Source of the DNA: Glaciecola sp047250385
GTDB lineage: Bacteria; Pseudomonadota; Gammaproteobacteria; Enterobacterales; Alteromonadaceae
Assembly (NCBI RefSeq): GCF_047250385.1
Contig: NZ_JBLBVM010000043.1
Coordinates: 1-64,000 of the forward strand
DNA length: 64,000 nt
Reading direction: 5' to 3'
The notes under the pieces were generated by a model. It made no database searches and had not been told where the DNA came from. It saw only the letters and a list, made by a program, of their open reading frames with translations. This document shows, in pieces, positions 52,166 to 61,912 of this stretch. A program made the translations under genes and the position numbers. The first letter of the stretch is position 1; every line of letters starts with the position of its first letter.

Positions 52166-53305
52166 ATGAATAATGTATTGAAAAAAGTACTTTGTGTCTT
52201 CGGCACTCGCCCCGAAGCGATCAAAATGGCCCCTCTTGTTAAAGCATTAGAATCAGACCCAAGGTTTGATGCTAGGGTCTGCGTTACTGCTCAACATAGA
52301 GAGATGTTAGACCAAGTTTTAGAGCTTTTCGAAATTAAGCCTGATTACGATCTTGATTTGATGAAGCATAAGCAAACTTTAAACGACGTTACCTCCAAAA
52401 TTTTGCTGCAAATGAAGCCTGTGTTGACTGAGTTTAAGCCTGATGTGGTGTTAGTGCATGGCGATACGGCGACAACTTTTGCAACAAGTCTTGCTGCTTA
52501 TTACGAACAAATAGCAGTGGGCCATGTTGAAGCGGGCTTGCGCACTGGAAATATATATTCCCCCTGGCCTGAAGAAGCTAATCGCAAATTAACTGGTGCA
52601 ATTACCACTTATCATTTTGCTCCCACTAAAGAATCGGCGCAAAACTTATTAAATGAAAACCACGATGAAAAAACAATTACGATAACGGGAAATACCGTAA
52701 TCGATGCTCTTTTGTTAGTTCGCGACAAGCTGAAGAACGACAAAGATATTATGCAGAGCATGAAAGCTAAGTTTAATTATTTGGATGAAAACAAAAAACT
52801 TATATTGGTGACAGGTCATCGTCGTGAAAACTTCGGTCAGGGTTTTGAGAATATTTGTCAAGCATTGGCTAACACTGCAAAAAAATATCCAAATGTTGAA
52901 ATTTTGTATCCGGTGCATTTAAACCCATCTGTGCAGGAACCTGTCAATCGTTTACTGTCGAACATTAGAAACATAAAATTAATTGAACCACAGCAATATC
53001 TTGAATTTGTGTATTTGATGGATCGTTCAAATATCATCCTCACGGATTCTGGCGGCATCCAAGAAGAAGCACCATCATTAGGTAAACCTGTCTTGGTGAT
53101 GCGAGATACAACTGAACGTCCTGAAGCTGTAGCAGCTGGTACCGTTAAGTTGGTAGGAACTAATGTGACAAAAATTTGCAACGAATTGGACGCATTATTG
53201 ACGAATGAAGACGCTTATAAAGTAATGAGCTTTGCGCACAACCCCTATGGCGATGGTAAAGCTTGCCAGCGCATTGCAGACGAATTAGTAAAGGAAGTTA
53301 AATGA
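52166..53305 (+). CDS. wecB: UDP-N-acetylglucosamine 2-epimerase, non-hydrolysing (second copy)
   Basis: This is a 379-residue paralogue of the protein at 31347. Long stretches are identical, including the region GDTATTFATSLAAYYEQIAV and SPWPEEANRKLTGAITTYHF, while the central and C-terminal parts differ at scattered positions. It converts UDP-GlcNAc to UDP-ManNAc. ATG at 52166 has a weak site; TTG at 52178 would give the same N-terminus as the first copy. Its stop overlaps the next wecC. As first gene of the long Wzx/Wzy operon, it likely makes the precursor for that polymer. Confidence 0.96.
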   Translation: MNNVLKKVLCVFGTRPEAIKMAPLVKALESDPRFDARVCVTAQHREMLDQVLELFEIKPDYDLDLMKHKQTLNDVTSKILLQMKPVLTEFKPDVVLVHGDTATTFATSLAAYYEQIAVGHVEAGLRTGNIYSPWPEEANRKLTGAITTYHFAPTKESAQNLLNENHDEKTITITGNTVIDALLLVRDKLKNDKDIMQSMKAKFNYLDENKKLILVTGHRRENFGQGFENICQALANTAKKYPNVEILYPVHLNPSVQEPVNRLLSNIRNIKLIEPQQYLEFVYLMDRSNIILTDSGGIQEEAPSLGKPVLVMRDTTERPEAVAAGTVKLVGTNVTKICNELDALLTNEDAYKVMSFAHNPYGDGKACQRIADELVKEVK

Positions 53306-54567
53306 TGGCATTTGAAACAATTTCAGTAATTGGATTGGGTTACATTGGGTTACCAACAGCGGCAATGTTTGCAGCGCATGGCAAAAAGGTAGTTGGTGTC
53401 GACGTTAACCAACATGCTGTTGATACTATTAACCGTGGTGAAATCCACATTGTGGAACCTGACCTCGATGCATTAGTAGCACAAGGCGTTGCTAAAGGGC
53501 GATTAAAAGCTGTTACGACTCCAGAGCCAGCGGACGCATTTTTAATCGCTGTACCAACTCCTTTCGAAGAAGATGAATCTGCGACCGTTCCTAAACCAGA
53601 TTTGAAATTTATCCGCGCAGCGTGCACAGCTCTTGCACCAGTACTAAAAAAAGGAGACCTAGTCATCCTTGAGTCAACTTCACCTGTCGGTGCGACTGAA
53701 AAAGTTGTTGAATGGTTATCTGAAGCACGAAGCGATTTGACGTTTCCTTCTGAAGGTTCAGCTAAAATGGATGTCTATGTGGCTCACTGCCCTGAGAGAG
53801 TATTACCTGGACATGTCGTTAGAGAGCTTATAGAAAATGATAGAGTGATTGGTGGGATTACTCCTGAGTGCTCAGCAAAAGCTGTTGAATTATACCAGTC
53901 ATTTGTTAAAGGCGAATGTGTTGTTACGAATGCTCGTACTGCAGAAATGGCGAAACTGACTGAGAATGCATCACGCGATGTGAGTATCGCGTTTGCCAAT
54001 GAGCTTTCTATTATATGTGATGAAACAGACATTGATGTATGGGAGCTAATTGCTCTAGCAAATAGGCATCCTAGAGTAAATATCTTGCAGCCTGGCCCTG
54101 GTGTTGGTGGACATTGTATAGCTGTCGACCCTTGGTTTATAGTTAGTCGCTCTCCTGCGTCTGCTAGGCTGATTAAAACTGCTCGCGAAGTTAATGATAG
54201 CAAGCCTGCTTGGGTGATCGAAAAAGTTAAGCTAGCAGTGGTTGATTTTTTAGGTGAGAATTCTACAAAATCAATATCAGACATCAAGATAGCTTGTTAT
54301 GGCTTGGCGTTCAAGCCTGATATTGATGATTTACGCGAGAGCCCAGCATTAAACATAGCGCGAGAATTGACTGCTTTATACAAAAGCTCTGTCATATCTG
54401 TTGAACCAAACGTGGAGACTCAATCTGTTGTATCAGGTGTAAACCTTGTGGCATTCAATGAGGCGGAACTTGCTAATATTCATGTGCTTCTAGTTGATCA
54501 CAAAGAATTCAAGTCGATGAGTAAACCAAACGGTTTGATAGTCGATACAAAGGGTATTTGGAAATAA
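53302..54567 (+). CDS. wecC: UDP-N-acetyl-D-mannosamine dehydrogenase (second copy)
   Basis: This 421-residue paralogue of the enzyme at 32475 has motifs TISVIGLGYIGLPTAAMFAA, AEMAKLTENASRDVSIAFAN and PGPGVGGHCIAVDPWFIVS. It makes UDP-ManNAcA. The start is at 53302 or at the adjacent ATG at 53305; AGGAAG lies upstream of both. It ends one base before the next gene. Confidence 0.96.
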   Translation: MMAFETISVIGLGYIGLPTAAMFAAHGKKVVGVDVNQHAVDTINRGEIHIVEPDLDALVAQGVAKGRLKAVTTPEPADAFLIAVPTPFEEDESATVPKPDLKFIRAACTALAPVLKKGDLVILESTSPVGATEKVVEWLSEARSDLTFPSEGSAKMDVYVAHCPERVLPGHVVRELIENDRVIGGITPECSAKAVELYQSFVKGECVVTNARTAEMAKLTENASRDVSIAFANELSIICDETDIDVWELIALANRHPRVNILQPGPGVGGHCIAVDPWFIVSRSPASARLIKTAREVNDSKPAWVIEKVKLAVVDFLGENSTKSISDIKIACYGLAFKPDIDDLRESPALNIARELTALYKSSVISVEPNVETQSVVSGVNLVAFNEAELANIHVLLVDHKEFKSMSKPNGLIVDTKGIWK

Positions 54568-54568
54568 A

Positions 54569-57196
54569 ATGATTGCTAGAACAATAATAAATTCAAGCAT
54601 CTTGAAAAGTGTATTTACTGTACTTCTACTGTCGGTTTACTCATCAACTGTATATTCACAGTCTTTTGTACCGTCACAAAAGCAGATAGAACAATTTAAA
54701 AACCTGCCTCGAGCTCAGCAAGAGCAATTAGCAAGCCAAATGGGTTTTGATATATCTATGTTGGATGCCAATTCTAACGATTTCAAAGTAAACAATCAGT
54801 CGAATCAAGTTGATTTTGTAGAACGAAATTTAGACTCTAAGAAAGTCTCAGCAGAATTAGCTAAGCAAAGTGTGGTAGAAACGTCGACCGCTAAGTTGAA
54901 ACCGTTTGGCTATGATATTTTTGAATCTAGGGAGCAGGCGACTAAACCAAACAACAACATTCCAGTGCCACCAAATTATTCTATAGGTCCAGGTGACTCT
55001 GTGAAACTCCAGTTGTTTGGACAAGAGACAGGATCTTTTCAGTTAGAAGTCAATAATGAAGGAAACATAGATCTTCCTGATCTAGGGCCATTGAATGTCG
55101 CGGGGACAACTTTTACTGAACTTAAAGAGTTAGTGAAACAAAAATATGAACAACAAAAAATAGGTGTAACTCCTTACATTTCAATGGGGCAGCTTAGAAC
55201 TATTCAAATATTTCTTGTCGGGGAAGTTTATCAACCGGGGCCTTTAGTTGTAACAGGATTGTCAACAGTTACTACCGCGCTCATTAACAGTGGTGGCGTA
55301 AACGAGATTGGATCGCTTCGAAATATTGAAATCAAACGAGATGGTAAAACGGTTTCTAAATTTGATCTTTACGAATTAATTGTTTTCGGCAATACAACTA
55401 ATGATATTAGGCTCGAACAAGGCGATGTACTTTTCGTGCCAACCGCACAAAATGTTGTGTCAGTTGAAGGACAAGTTAGACGGCCCGCTATCTACGAGTT
55501 AAAGGATACTGAAACGGTTGCAGATTTATTCAAATTAGTTGGTGGATTCCTTCCAAGTGCTGATACAAAAGCTATGCAGTTAGTGCGAGCTAACTCTAAA
55601 GATGGTCTGACTATAGTAAACCTCTCTTTGAGTGATAGTAAAATAATGAATAAGGTTCTACGGAATGGTGATTTCATTAGGGTACCAAAAGCTCACCACG
55701 AGTTTAACAATGCAATCGTAGTCACAGGGGCGATAAATTTACCCAATATCATTGCTGAGACTGATTTAAGTTTAAAAGACTTAATTACGAAGCAAACGAT
55801 TTTAACAAATACAGATTTGAATTATGCGTTGGTTGCAAGAAAAGCGAGATTCGATAAGCATACGACTATCATTCAATTCAAGCCGCTTGATGTCTTGAGC
55901 GGTGAGTTTAACTTGAATTTGCAGGCATTTGATGAGCTGATTGTATTCAATAAAGTAGGGCAAAATATTGTAGGTGGTGTTGCTGGTGAAGTGGTTGAGG
56001 GTAATTTAAAAGCTTCTCAAGATGATTTAAAAAATAGAGACTCTGCTTATCTCCAAAAAGTAGAATCATCACGTTTCACAACGGATACTTTTGCTAAGCG
56101 AGAAACTACTGATTTCTCCAGAAAAGCATTGTTAGCTCCATTAATTGCCAGATTAAAAAATGAGGCTGATAATAATCACCCAGTTAAACTTGCAGAAGTT
56201 ACGGGGCAAGTCAAATTTCCGGGTGTATACCCGTTGTCAAATTCTTCGGTTGTTGGAGATATGCTTGTCGCTGCTGGTGGATTGACTGAAGCTGCGCATT
56301 TAGAACAGTCAGAATTAACAAGCGTGAAAATTCTTGACGGCGTTTCATCGGTTACTCATAAAAGTATTAGTTTAATCAAACAGCTTTTATTACCAAAAAG
56401 CGAGCAATTGAAGCTTGAATCGAAAGATATTCTAAACGTCGTGAGAATCCCACAATGGTATGAAAATAATGTAATTACATTGAATGGCGAAGTTGTATTC
56501 CCTGGTAGCTATCAAGTGTCTGAAGGTGAAACTTTATCTAGTGTATTGGCTCGTGCCGGCGGTTTAACGGATAATGCTAGTATAAAAGCTGCTGTATTCA
56601 CCAGAGAAGAGTTAAAAGAAAGGGAAGCAGAGAATATAGGAAAAACCGTTGAGGACCTAAGGGAGCAACTAGCTAATAACAATCTAAGTAATAGCCAATT
56701 CTCTAGAAGCATAGATTACCAAAATGCTACGGCTGTTTTAGACGACCTTACTAATGTGAAACCAATAGGTAGACTAGTTATTGATTTAGAAGCCGTCATA
56801 TCAGGTGATTCGACAGCTGATATTCTTATTAAGAATGGTGATTCACTAACAATTCCAAATATAACTCCTGCGGTGTCCGTAATTGGTGAAGTTTTTGTAT
56901 CAACTACTCATATGTTTGAAGAGAGTCTAACTGTGCAAGATTATATTCAACTCGCAGGTGGTATCAGAGAATATGGCGATGATTCAATGATTTATATCGT
57001 TAAGGCAAATGGCTCAGTAGTGGTTCCTGAATCGAACTTTTGGTTTTCTAGCGGCAGCGAAACATATTTAGAGCCAGGTGATACAATTGTTGTGCCTCGA
57101 GATGTTACGAACTATGACAATATATCGTTGTGGCAAGGCGTAACGCAAATCATTTACCAATCTGCGGTGGCTTTAGCTGCTATTGGAAGTTTATAG
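54569..57196 (+). CDS. Polysaccharide export protein with multiple SLBB domains (large OPX/Wza-type)
   Basis: This is an exported protein of 875 residues. A hydrophobic signal (SVFTVLLLSVYSSTVYSQ) is followed by an acidic/Gln-rich stretch. The polysaccharide export domain starts near NYSIGPGDSVKLQLFGQETG. About six SLBB-like repeats follow, for example IFLVGEVYQPGPLVV, VSVEGQVRRPAIYEL, AEVTGQVKFPGVYPL, ITLNGEVVFPGSYQV and VSVIGEVFVSTTHMF. It forms the outer-membrane channel for a Wzx/Wzy polymer together with the Wzz protein encoded next. No lipobox is evident, unlike E. coli Wza. Length and SLBB number are as in the larger OPX proteins of marine bacteria. Confidence 0.94.
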   Translation: MIARTIINSSILKSVFTVLLLSVYSSTVYSQSFVPSQKQIEQFKNLPRAQQEQLASQMGFDISMLDANSNDFKVNNQSNQVDFVERNLDSKKVSAELAKQSVVETSTAKLKPFGYDIFESREQATKPNNNIPVPPNYSIGPGDSVKLQLFGQETGSFQLEVNNEGNIDLPDLGPLNVAGTTFTELKELVKQKYEQQKIGVTPYISMGQLRTIQIFLVGEVYQPGPLVVTGLSTVTTALINSGGVNEIGSLRNIEIKRDGKTVSKFDLYELIVFGNTTNDIRLEQGDVLFVPTAQNVVSVEGQVRRPAIYELKDTETVADLFKLVGGFLPSADTKAMQLVRANSKDGLTIVNLSLSDSKIMNKVLRNGDFIRVPKAHHEFNNAIVVTGAINLPNIIAETDLSLKDLITKQTILTNTDLNYALVARKARFDKHTTIIQFKPLDVLSGEFNLNLQAFDELIVFNKVGQNIVGGVAGEVVEGNLKASQDDLKNRDSAYLQKVESSRFTTDTFAKRETTDFSRKALLAPLIARLKNEADNNHPVKLAEVTGQVKFPGVYPLSNSSVVGDMLVAAGGLTEAAHLEQSELTSVKILDGVSSVTHKSISLIKQLLLPKSEQLKLESKDILNVVRIPQWYENNVITLNGEVVFPGSYQVSEGETLSSVLARAGGLTDNASIKAAVFTREELKEREAENIGKTVEDLREQLANNNLSNSQFSRSIDYQNATAVLDDLTNVKPIGRLVIDLEAVISGDSTADILIKNGDSLTIPNITPAVSVIGEVFVSTTHMFEESLTVQDYIQLAGGIREYGDDSMIYIVKANGSVVVPESNFWFSSGSETYLEPGDTIVVPRDVTNYDNISLWQGVTQIIYQSAVALAAIGSL

Positions 57197-57221
57197 TTTA
57201 TAACGGACGTAAAATATATTT

Positions 57222-58118
57222 ATGAATTCTAATGCTCCACTTACGGTCAACATATTGATAAAGGAACTTTTCAAAGGCAAGTTAATTATAATTGGATTGA
57301 TTCTCAGCTTTATGACGGGAGGCGCTTTATACGCATTTTTGTTGCCAAATATTTATAAGTCAGAAGTATTGTTGGCACCAAATAGCAACGGCAACCAGGG
57401 AGGTGTTTCAGGCCTGAGTTCACAGCTAGGAGGGTTAGCATCGCTAGCGGGGGTTAATATAGGTTCAGCTGAAAACCAAAAGACGACGCTTGCAATCAAT
57501 ATAATGAAAAGTAGAACCTTTACTATTGAATTTTTGAATTCCTACGATTACAAAGCTGTAATTACTAGTGTGGAATCTTGGCATGCAAAAGATAATCAAC
57601 TTATTTTTATTGATGATGTATATGACGACGTTTCTAAAAACTGGTTATTAGATATTGAAACAGGTAAGTCAAAAGAACCAACAGATCTTGAAATGTATGA
57701 ATCATTTCACGACTCAAATTTTGCTTTAAATGAAGATAAAGAATCAGGTTTGATTAGTCTCTCTATTAGTCATAAGTCCCCTTATGTAGCTAAAACAATA
57801 GCAACTGAGTTTGTATCTGCCATAAATAGCAAAGTTAGAGAAATGGACATTGTAGAAACCACTGAAAATCTAACTTATTTGCAGGAGCAATTGAAAGGCA
57901 TTGAGAATAAGGAGCTACAGGAAGTACTATATGAGTTAATTGAACAGCAAATGCAAAAAAAGATGTTGGCTAGCTCTTCGGCGAGTTATGTTTTTAAAAC
58001 TATCGATCCAGCGTATCTTCCTGAGAAGAAAAGCTCTCCCAAACGGTTTTTAATAATATTTGTAGCTAGTATGTTTGGTGCTGCAATTGGTTTTGCGATC
58101 GTAGTTTTGAGATTATGA
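57222..58118 (+). CDS. Wzz-type chain-length determinant / polysaccharide co-polymerase
   Basis: The 298-residue protein has membrane segments at both ends: LIIIGLILSFMTGGALYAFL near the N-terminus and FLIIFVASMFGAAIGFAIVV at the C-terminus. A periplasmic domain with a proline-rich motif before the last helix (AYLPEKKSSPKRF) lies between. A Ser/Gly/Asn-rich stretch (APNSNGNQGGVSGLSSQ) follows the first helix. No tyrosine kinase domain is fused. It sets polymer length with Wzy. The gap to the exporter is 25 bp and to the flippase 54 bp. Confidence 0.9.
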   Translation: MNSNAPLTVNILIKELFKGKLIIIGLILSFMTGGALYAFLLPNIYKSEVLLAPNSNGNQGGVSGLSSQLGGLASLAGVNIGSAENQKTTLAINIMKSRTFTIEFLNSYDYKAVITSVESWHAKDNQLIFIDDVYDDVSKNWLLDIETGKSKEPTDLEMYESFHDSNFALNEDKESGLISLSISHKSPYVAKTIATEFVSAINSKVREMDIVETTENLTYLQEQLKGIENKELQEVLYELIEQQMQKKMLASSSASYVFKTIDPAYLPEKKSSPKRFLIIFVASMFGAAIGFAIVVLRL

Positions 58119-58172
58119 TTAGCTCGCGTTTAGTTTTTATAAATTTTTGCTTTATTTTAATTTAGGATATCG

Positions 58173-59423
58173 ATGGGTACTTTATTCGGAGATATTAAAA
58201 AGAGCAAACTAGTAAATTATGGGCTTGCAGAGGCCGTTAGTAAGTCTTTGAACATATCAGTTTTATTCTTACTTCCGCTTCTTGTTGCGGTTGATGAGTT
58301 TGGGTTTATTGCATTAATGATCATTACAGAACAAGTTTTAGTAATGACTCTTATGTTAGGACAAAACACGGCTTTACTTCGTTTTTTACCAAAATTTTCC
58401 AATAAAAACAGAGTGTTTGAAGCAGTACGAAAATCCGTAATCAAGCGAACTTTGCTTATTGTAGTGTTATTAATATTCTGCCTTGCTTATTTCGTAGCTA
58501 CATTAAACTTTAAAGATGGAGTGGCATTGGTTCTGACGCTTTGCACAGTTCCTTTCTTAATAAATATAGAAATAACATTAGCAAAATACCGCGCGGTGGA
58601 CCAAGTTCAGAGTTACGTATTTCTTCGCTTATTCTTTCAAATACTAAAAATTGTATTTGTGATCGTTTTATTTGCTTATGGATTTTCCTTGGGCTCATTA
58701 TCTTATAGTTTAGGTGTTTTGATAGCAGCGTCAATATCATCATTTCTTTTGCTTGCTTTTACTGAAAAGTCCAAAACCAAGTTTACTTCTAATAAAAAAG
58801 TCACGAAACTGTTTTTCATTTTTGGTCTACCATTAGGGCTACAAGTTGGGATTAATATTTTCTACACCGTTACTGATAGGTATCTTCTAAGCTACTTTGT
58901 TGGTTTGGAGGATGTTTCAATTTACTCGTTCTCCTATTCTGTTGCAACCACAGTATTGTTCGCAATCCAAATAGTAATAATCAGCTTCATATCTGACGTT
59001 TATAAAAATAGTTTGGTAGTTGATGCGTTTTCTGAGTTAAATAAATTATTCGCTAGGTCCCTAATATTCGTTGGTTTGTTAAGTTTGATAATTTATCTTA
59101 TTGTATTTCCATTGATTTTAGATATTTATCCAGATGAGTATGCTAGAGGAAAAGAAGTAGTCAAGTGGATCCTAATTTCAAACTTGTTCCATGTTGGTTA
59201 CCTATTTGCATTCTATAGATTAACTATTGTAAAGAAAGTAAAGCTTATTCCTATATTTACGCTTGGTGCTTTCCTAGTTAATTTGATTTTAAATATTGTT
59301 TTGATACCCATTTACTTTATTGAAGGAGCAGCAGTTAGCACTGCAATAAGTGAGCTCTTTCTTTTCATATGTTTACTTTTATTGTCATTTCACAGGGCTG
59401 AGTTAAATGTTAAACGGCTCTAG
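58173..59423 (+). CDS. wzx: Wzx-type polysaccharide flippase
   Basis: This is a 416-residue protein with about 12 hydrophobic helices and few charges, matching the polysaccharide transporter (MATE/MVF-like) fold. Examples are VALVLTLCTVPFLINIEITL and IYSFSYSVATTVLFAIQIVI. It would move lipid-linked repeat units across the inner membrane. AGGA precedes the ATG. It overlaps the polymerase gene by 17 bp. Sequence alone gives the class but not the substrate. Confidence 0.85.
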   Translation: MGTLFGDIKKSKLVNYGLAEAVSKSLNISVLFLLPLLVAVDEFGFIALMIITEQVLVMTLMLGQNTALLRFLPKFSNKNRVFEAVRKSVIKRTLLIVVLLIFCLAYFVATLNFKDGVALVLTLCTVPFLINIEITLAKYRAVDQVQSYVFLRLFFQILKIVFVIVLFAYGFSLGSLSYSLGVLIAASISSFLLLAFTEKSKTKFTSNKKVTKLFFIFGLPLGLQVGINIFYTVTDRYLLSYFVGLEDVSIYSFSYSVATTVLFAIQIVIISFISDVYKNSLVVDAFSELNKLFARSLIFVGLLSLIIYLIVFPLILDIYPDEYARGKEVVKWILISNLFHVGYLFAFYRLTIVKKVKLIPIFTLGAFLVNLILNIVLIPIYFIEGAAVSTAISELFLFICLLLLSFHRAELNVKRL

Positions 59424-60774
59424 TTATGCACATAGAAAGAATGATTTATTTGTTTTTTCGCTATTGTTTTCGATCAGTCTAATTGCCCTATACCTTCCTG
59501 CAGATGCCGTGCGGTTGCATTCACCTATCTTATTTTTTTCTCAGGCTTTATTAGTAATTTATTCAGTCTTAAAGACGGGACGATTAATAAACTTCATGAC
59601 TCCGGCCGTATTGTGCATTCTATACATATCGATTTCATGCAGCCTTGGTGCATATGCTTTTTATAATAATTTATTAGTTGGCCGCTTTAGTTACTCAGCT
59701 TATCAATCATGGCAGTTTGTAAGTCAATCAACGTTTTTTTTGCTTTTCTGTAATTGTTTGTTTTTCCTTGTAAACATTTTTGTTAAACCAAACTACAATC
59801 TAAAATTTAATGCCTCAGATGTTGATGAAAAACTAATATTTTCTACCTTCGGAATAATGTTTTTACTCACAGTTCCAATAGCATTGATATTTCCTGACTA
59901 TTCGATGATTCCAAAAACGATCTCAGCGTTACTGATTCTGTATTATTTGGCATCGACGCAAATGAAGTTTAGGTATTTCATTTATATATTTATATTGGTT
60001 TTGTTTGCGGTAAGTTCAGTCGAGAGCAAGAGGGAAGCTATATTTTTAATTTTTCCGATGATCTTTTTAGAGGCTTTGTTTTCCGGAATCAAATTGAATA
60101 TCTCAATATTTTTCAAAGGAATTATATTTGCATTTTTTCTACTTTCTCTTATTGTGTTGATGTCGATAGCACGCGGTTATGGAGGTTATGAGGCTGCTGA
60201 CAGTCTCATAAATGCATTACCATTTTTCTTCCAATACATAGAAAACCCGATATTCTTATCTGCTTTTTTCAATAATATTGAGGCTACATCAGTATATTAC
60301 AACGCAATGCAATCCATCGATTACGTTCAAAAAGATACAAGTCTTGTAGCTTTTGGCTCTACAATTACTAAGTTTCTCTTTGTGATGATACCAAGGGAGA
60401 TTTGGAGTGATAAACCGAGTAGTATAATTGAATTGTACACAGCGCATCATGATCCAAGTTATAGAGCAATTGGTGGTTCAGATCCGATAATTATTTACGC
60501 TGAATTTTTTTGGAATTTCCATTATTTTGCGATCTTGGTTTTACCAATTTTATTTTATCTAATTACTAAACTGTACTGCGCGATTGTCTCTGTTTTGCAA
60601 AATAGAACTTATTTTAAGATCCCAGTGCTGTTATTCGTCTATATGAACTTTGTGACTTATGTGCGTGGCAGTGGATTGGATATGTACTTGGCATTTACAT
60701 TGATAGCTTTGATTTTTTCTTCTGGCTGTTTTGTTATTTATTGCCTTTTATTTAAAGAAGACGTTCGAATATAA
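59407..60774 (+). CDS. wzy: Wzy-type polysaccharide polymerase
   Basis: This very hydrophobic 455-residue protein has about 10-12 segments and a large loop in the C-terminal half (from PREIWSDKPSSIIELYTAHH to SDPIIIYAEFFWNF), like O-antigen polymerases. The fit is by topology and position between the flippase and a glycosyltransferase, as Wzy proteins have little sequence conservation. It polymerises repeat units on the periplasmic side. The frame ends at 60774, and the next start follows 16 bp later. Confidence 0.75.
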   Translation: MLNGSSYAHRKNDLFVFSLLFSISLIALYLPADAVRLHSPILFFSQALLVIYSVLKTGRLINFMTPAVLCILYISISCSLGAYAFYNNLLVGRFSYSAYQSWQFVSQSTFFLLFCNCLFFLVNIFVKPNYNLKFNASDVDEKLIFSTFGIMFLLTVPIALIFPDYSMIPKTISALLILYYLASTQMKFRYFIYIFILVLFAVSSVESKREAIFLIFPMIFLEALFSGIKLNISIFFKGIIFAFFLLSLIVLMSIARGYGGYEAADSLINALPFFFQYIENPIFLSAFFNNIEATSVYYNAMQSIDYVQKDTSLVAFGSTITKFLFVMIPREIWSDKPSSIIELYTAHHDPSYRAIGGSDPIIIYAEFFWNFHYFAILVLPILFYLITKLYCAIVSVLQNRTYFKIPVLLFVYMNFVTYVRGSGLDMYLAFTLIALIFSSGCFVIYCLLFKEDVRI

Positions 60775-60790
60775 ATTAGAGGATATTAGA

Positions 60791-61849
60791 TTGAAATCGG
60801 TTTTAATTGTTTATAATACAATTCAACATTATCGAGAAGACTTTTTTGAGGAGCTTGGAAAGCGTTACAATTTGACGGTTCTACACTCCGGTGAATATAA
60901 CCTCAAAGCTAATAATTATAAACAAGTTGTAGCTAAAAAGTTAGAAATAGGTCCATTCACGTATCAATTTGGAGTTGTAGTTGAGTTGTTTAGAGGTAAC
61001 TACGACTCAGTTATATTTCTTTTTAACGTGGCGTGGCTTTCAAACTTAAGTGGAATGTTGTTTAGTCTAGCCAAAGCGAGAACGATACTTTGGGGGGCGT
61101 GGTATACTAAGAGTGCTTTGGCAAATAAAGCTAGGCTCATTTTTTCAAAATTAGCTGATGCAAATATTTTCTACTCTCCTTGTGCATATCGAGATTTTAC
61201 TGATGCAGGATTGCCGAAAAAGAAGGCCTACGTTGCAAATAACACCTTTAAAGTAATAACGACTATTCATGATAGTGAAGTAGGAAGAAATAATTTACTT
61301 TTTGTTGGTAGTTTAGATAAGCGAAAAGAATTATGCGTTGTACTTGATGCTCTTAGTGAAATAAAGGAAAAATTGCCAGAAGGAATGTGTTTTACAGTTA
61401 TTGGGGATGGCGCTGAATCTGCTGTCCTGAAGGAAAAGGTTCTCTCTCTGGGCTTAACCGAACGAGTGGCTTTTTTGGGTAGAATCCAAGATGGTCAGCA
61501 ATTAGAAACGCATTATTTACGAGCATTCGCATCCATATCATATGGGCAGGCAGGTCTATCGGTATTACAGAGTTTAGGTTACGGAGTCCCCTTTATTACA
61601 AAGGTTAACGCGGTTAGTGGTGGTGAAATTGAGAATATCAAAGACGGATTGAACGGCTACCTAGTTAACGACAAGAACGAACTTAAAGACAAAATATTGG
61701 ATATGGCTACGAATAAAGCTCTGGCTAGAAAGTTATCCAATCAATCTCGAGAATACTATTGTACATACTGTACCGTAGACAATATGGTGCAAGGCTTTTG
61801 TGACGCGATAGAATGCACAAACAGAGCAAATGTTGATTTTAGTATCTGA
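60791..61849 (+). CDS. Glycosyltransferase (GT4-like)
   Basis: This is a GT-B-fold enzyme of about 352 residues. The C-terminal domain has NNLLFVGSLDKRKELCVVLD and CFTVIGDGAESAVLKEKV, then VAFLGRIQDGQQLETHYLRA and ISYGQAGLSVLQSLGYGVPF, typical of GT4 sugar-nucleotide binding. TTG at 60791 is chosen: AGAGGA lies at good spacing, and the N-terminal strand KSVLIVYNTIQHYREDFFEE begins there. It likely adds one sugar to the repeat unit; which is unknown. Confidence 0.88.
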   Translation: MKSVLIVYNTIQHYREDFFEELGKRYNLTVLHSGEYNLKANNYKQVVAKKLEIGPFTYQFGVVVELFRGNYDSVIFLFNVAWLSNLSGMLFSLAKARTILWGAWYTKSALANKARLIFSKLADANIFYSPCAYRDFTDAGLPKKKAYVANNTFKVITTIHDSEVGRNNLLFVGSLDKRKELCVVLDALSEIKEKLPEGMCFTVIGDGAESAVLKEKVLSLGLTERVAFLGRIQDGQQLETHYLRAFASISYGQAGLSVLQSLGYGVPFITKVNAVSGGEIENIKDGLNGYLVNDKNELKDKILDMATNKALARKLSNQSREYYCTYCTVDNMVQGFCDAIECTNRANVDFSI

Positions 61850-61912
61850 TATTACAAAGCGAAGCTGTTTAATAAAACAATTACTAATCAGTAATAAATT
61901 GAGGAAAATTTT

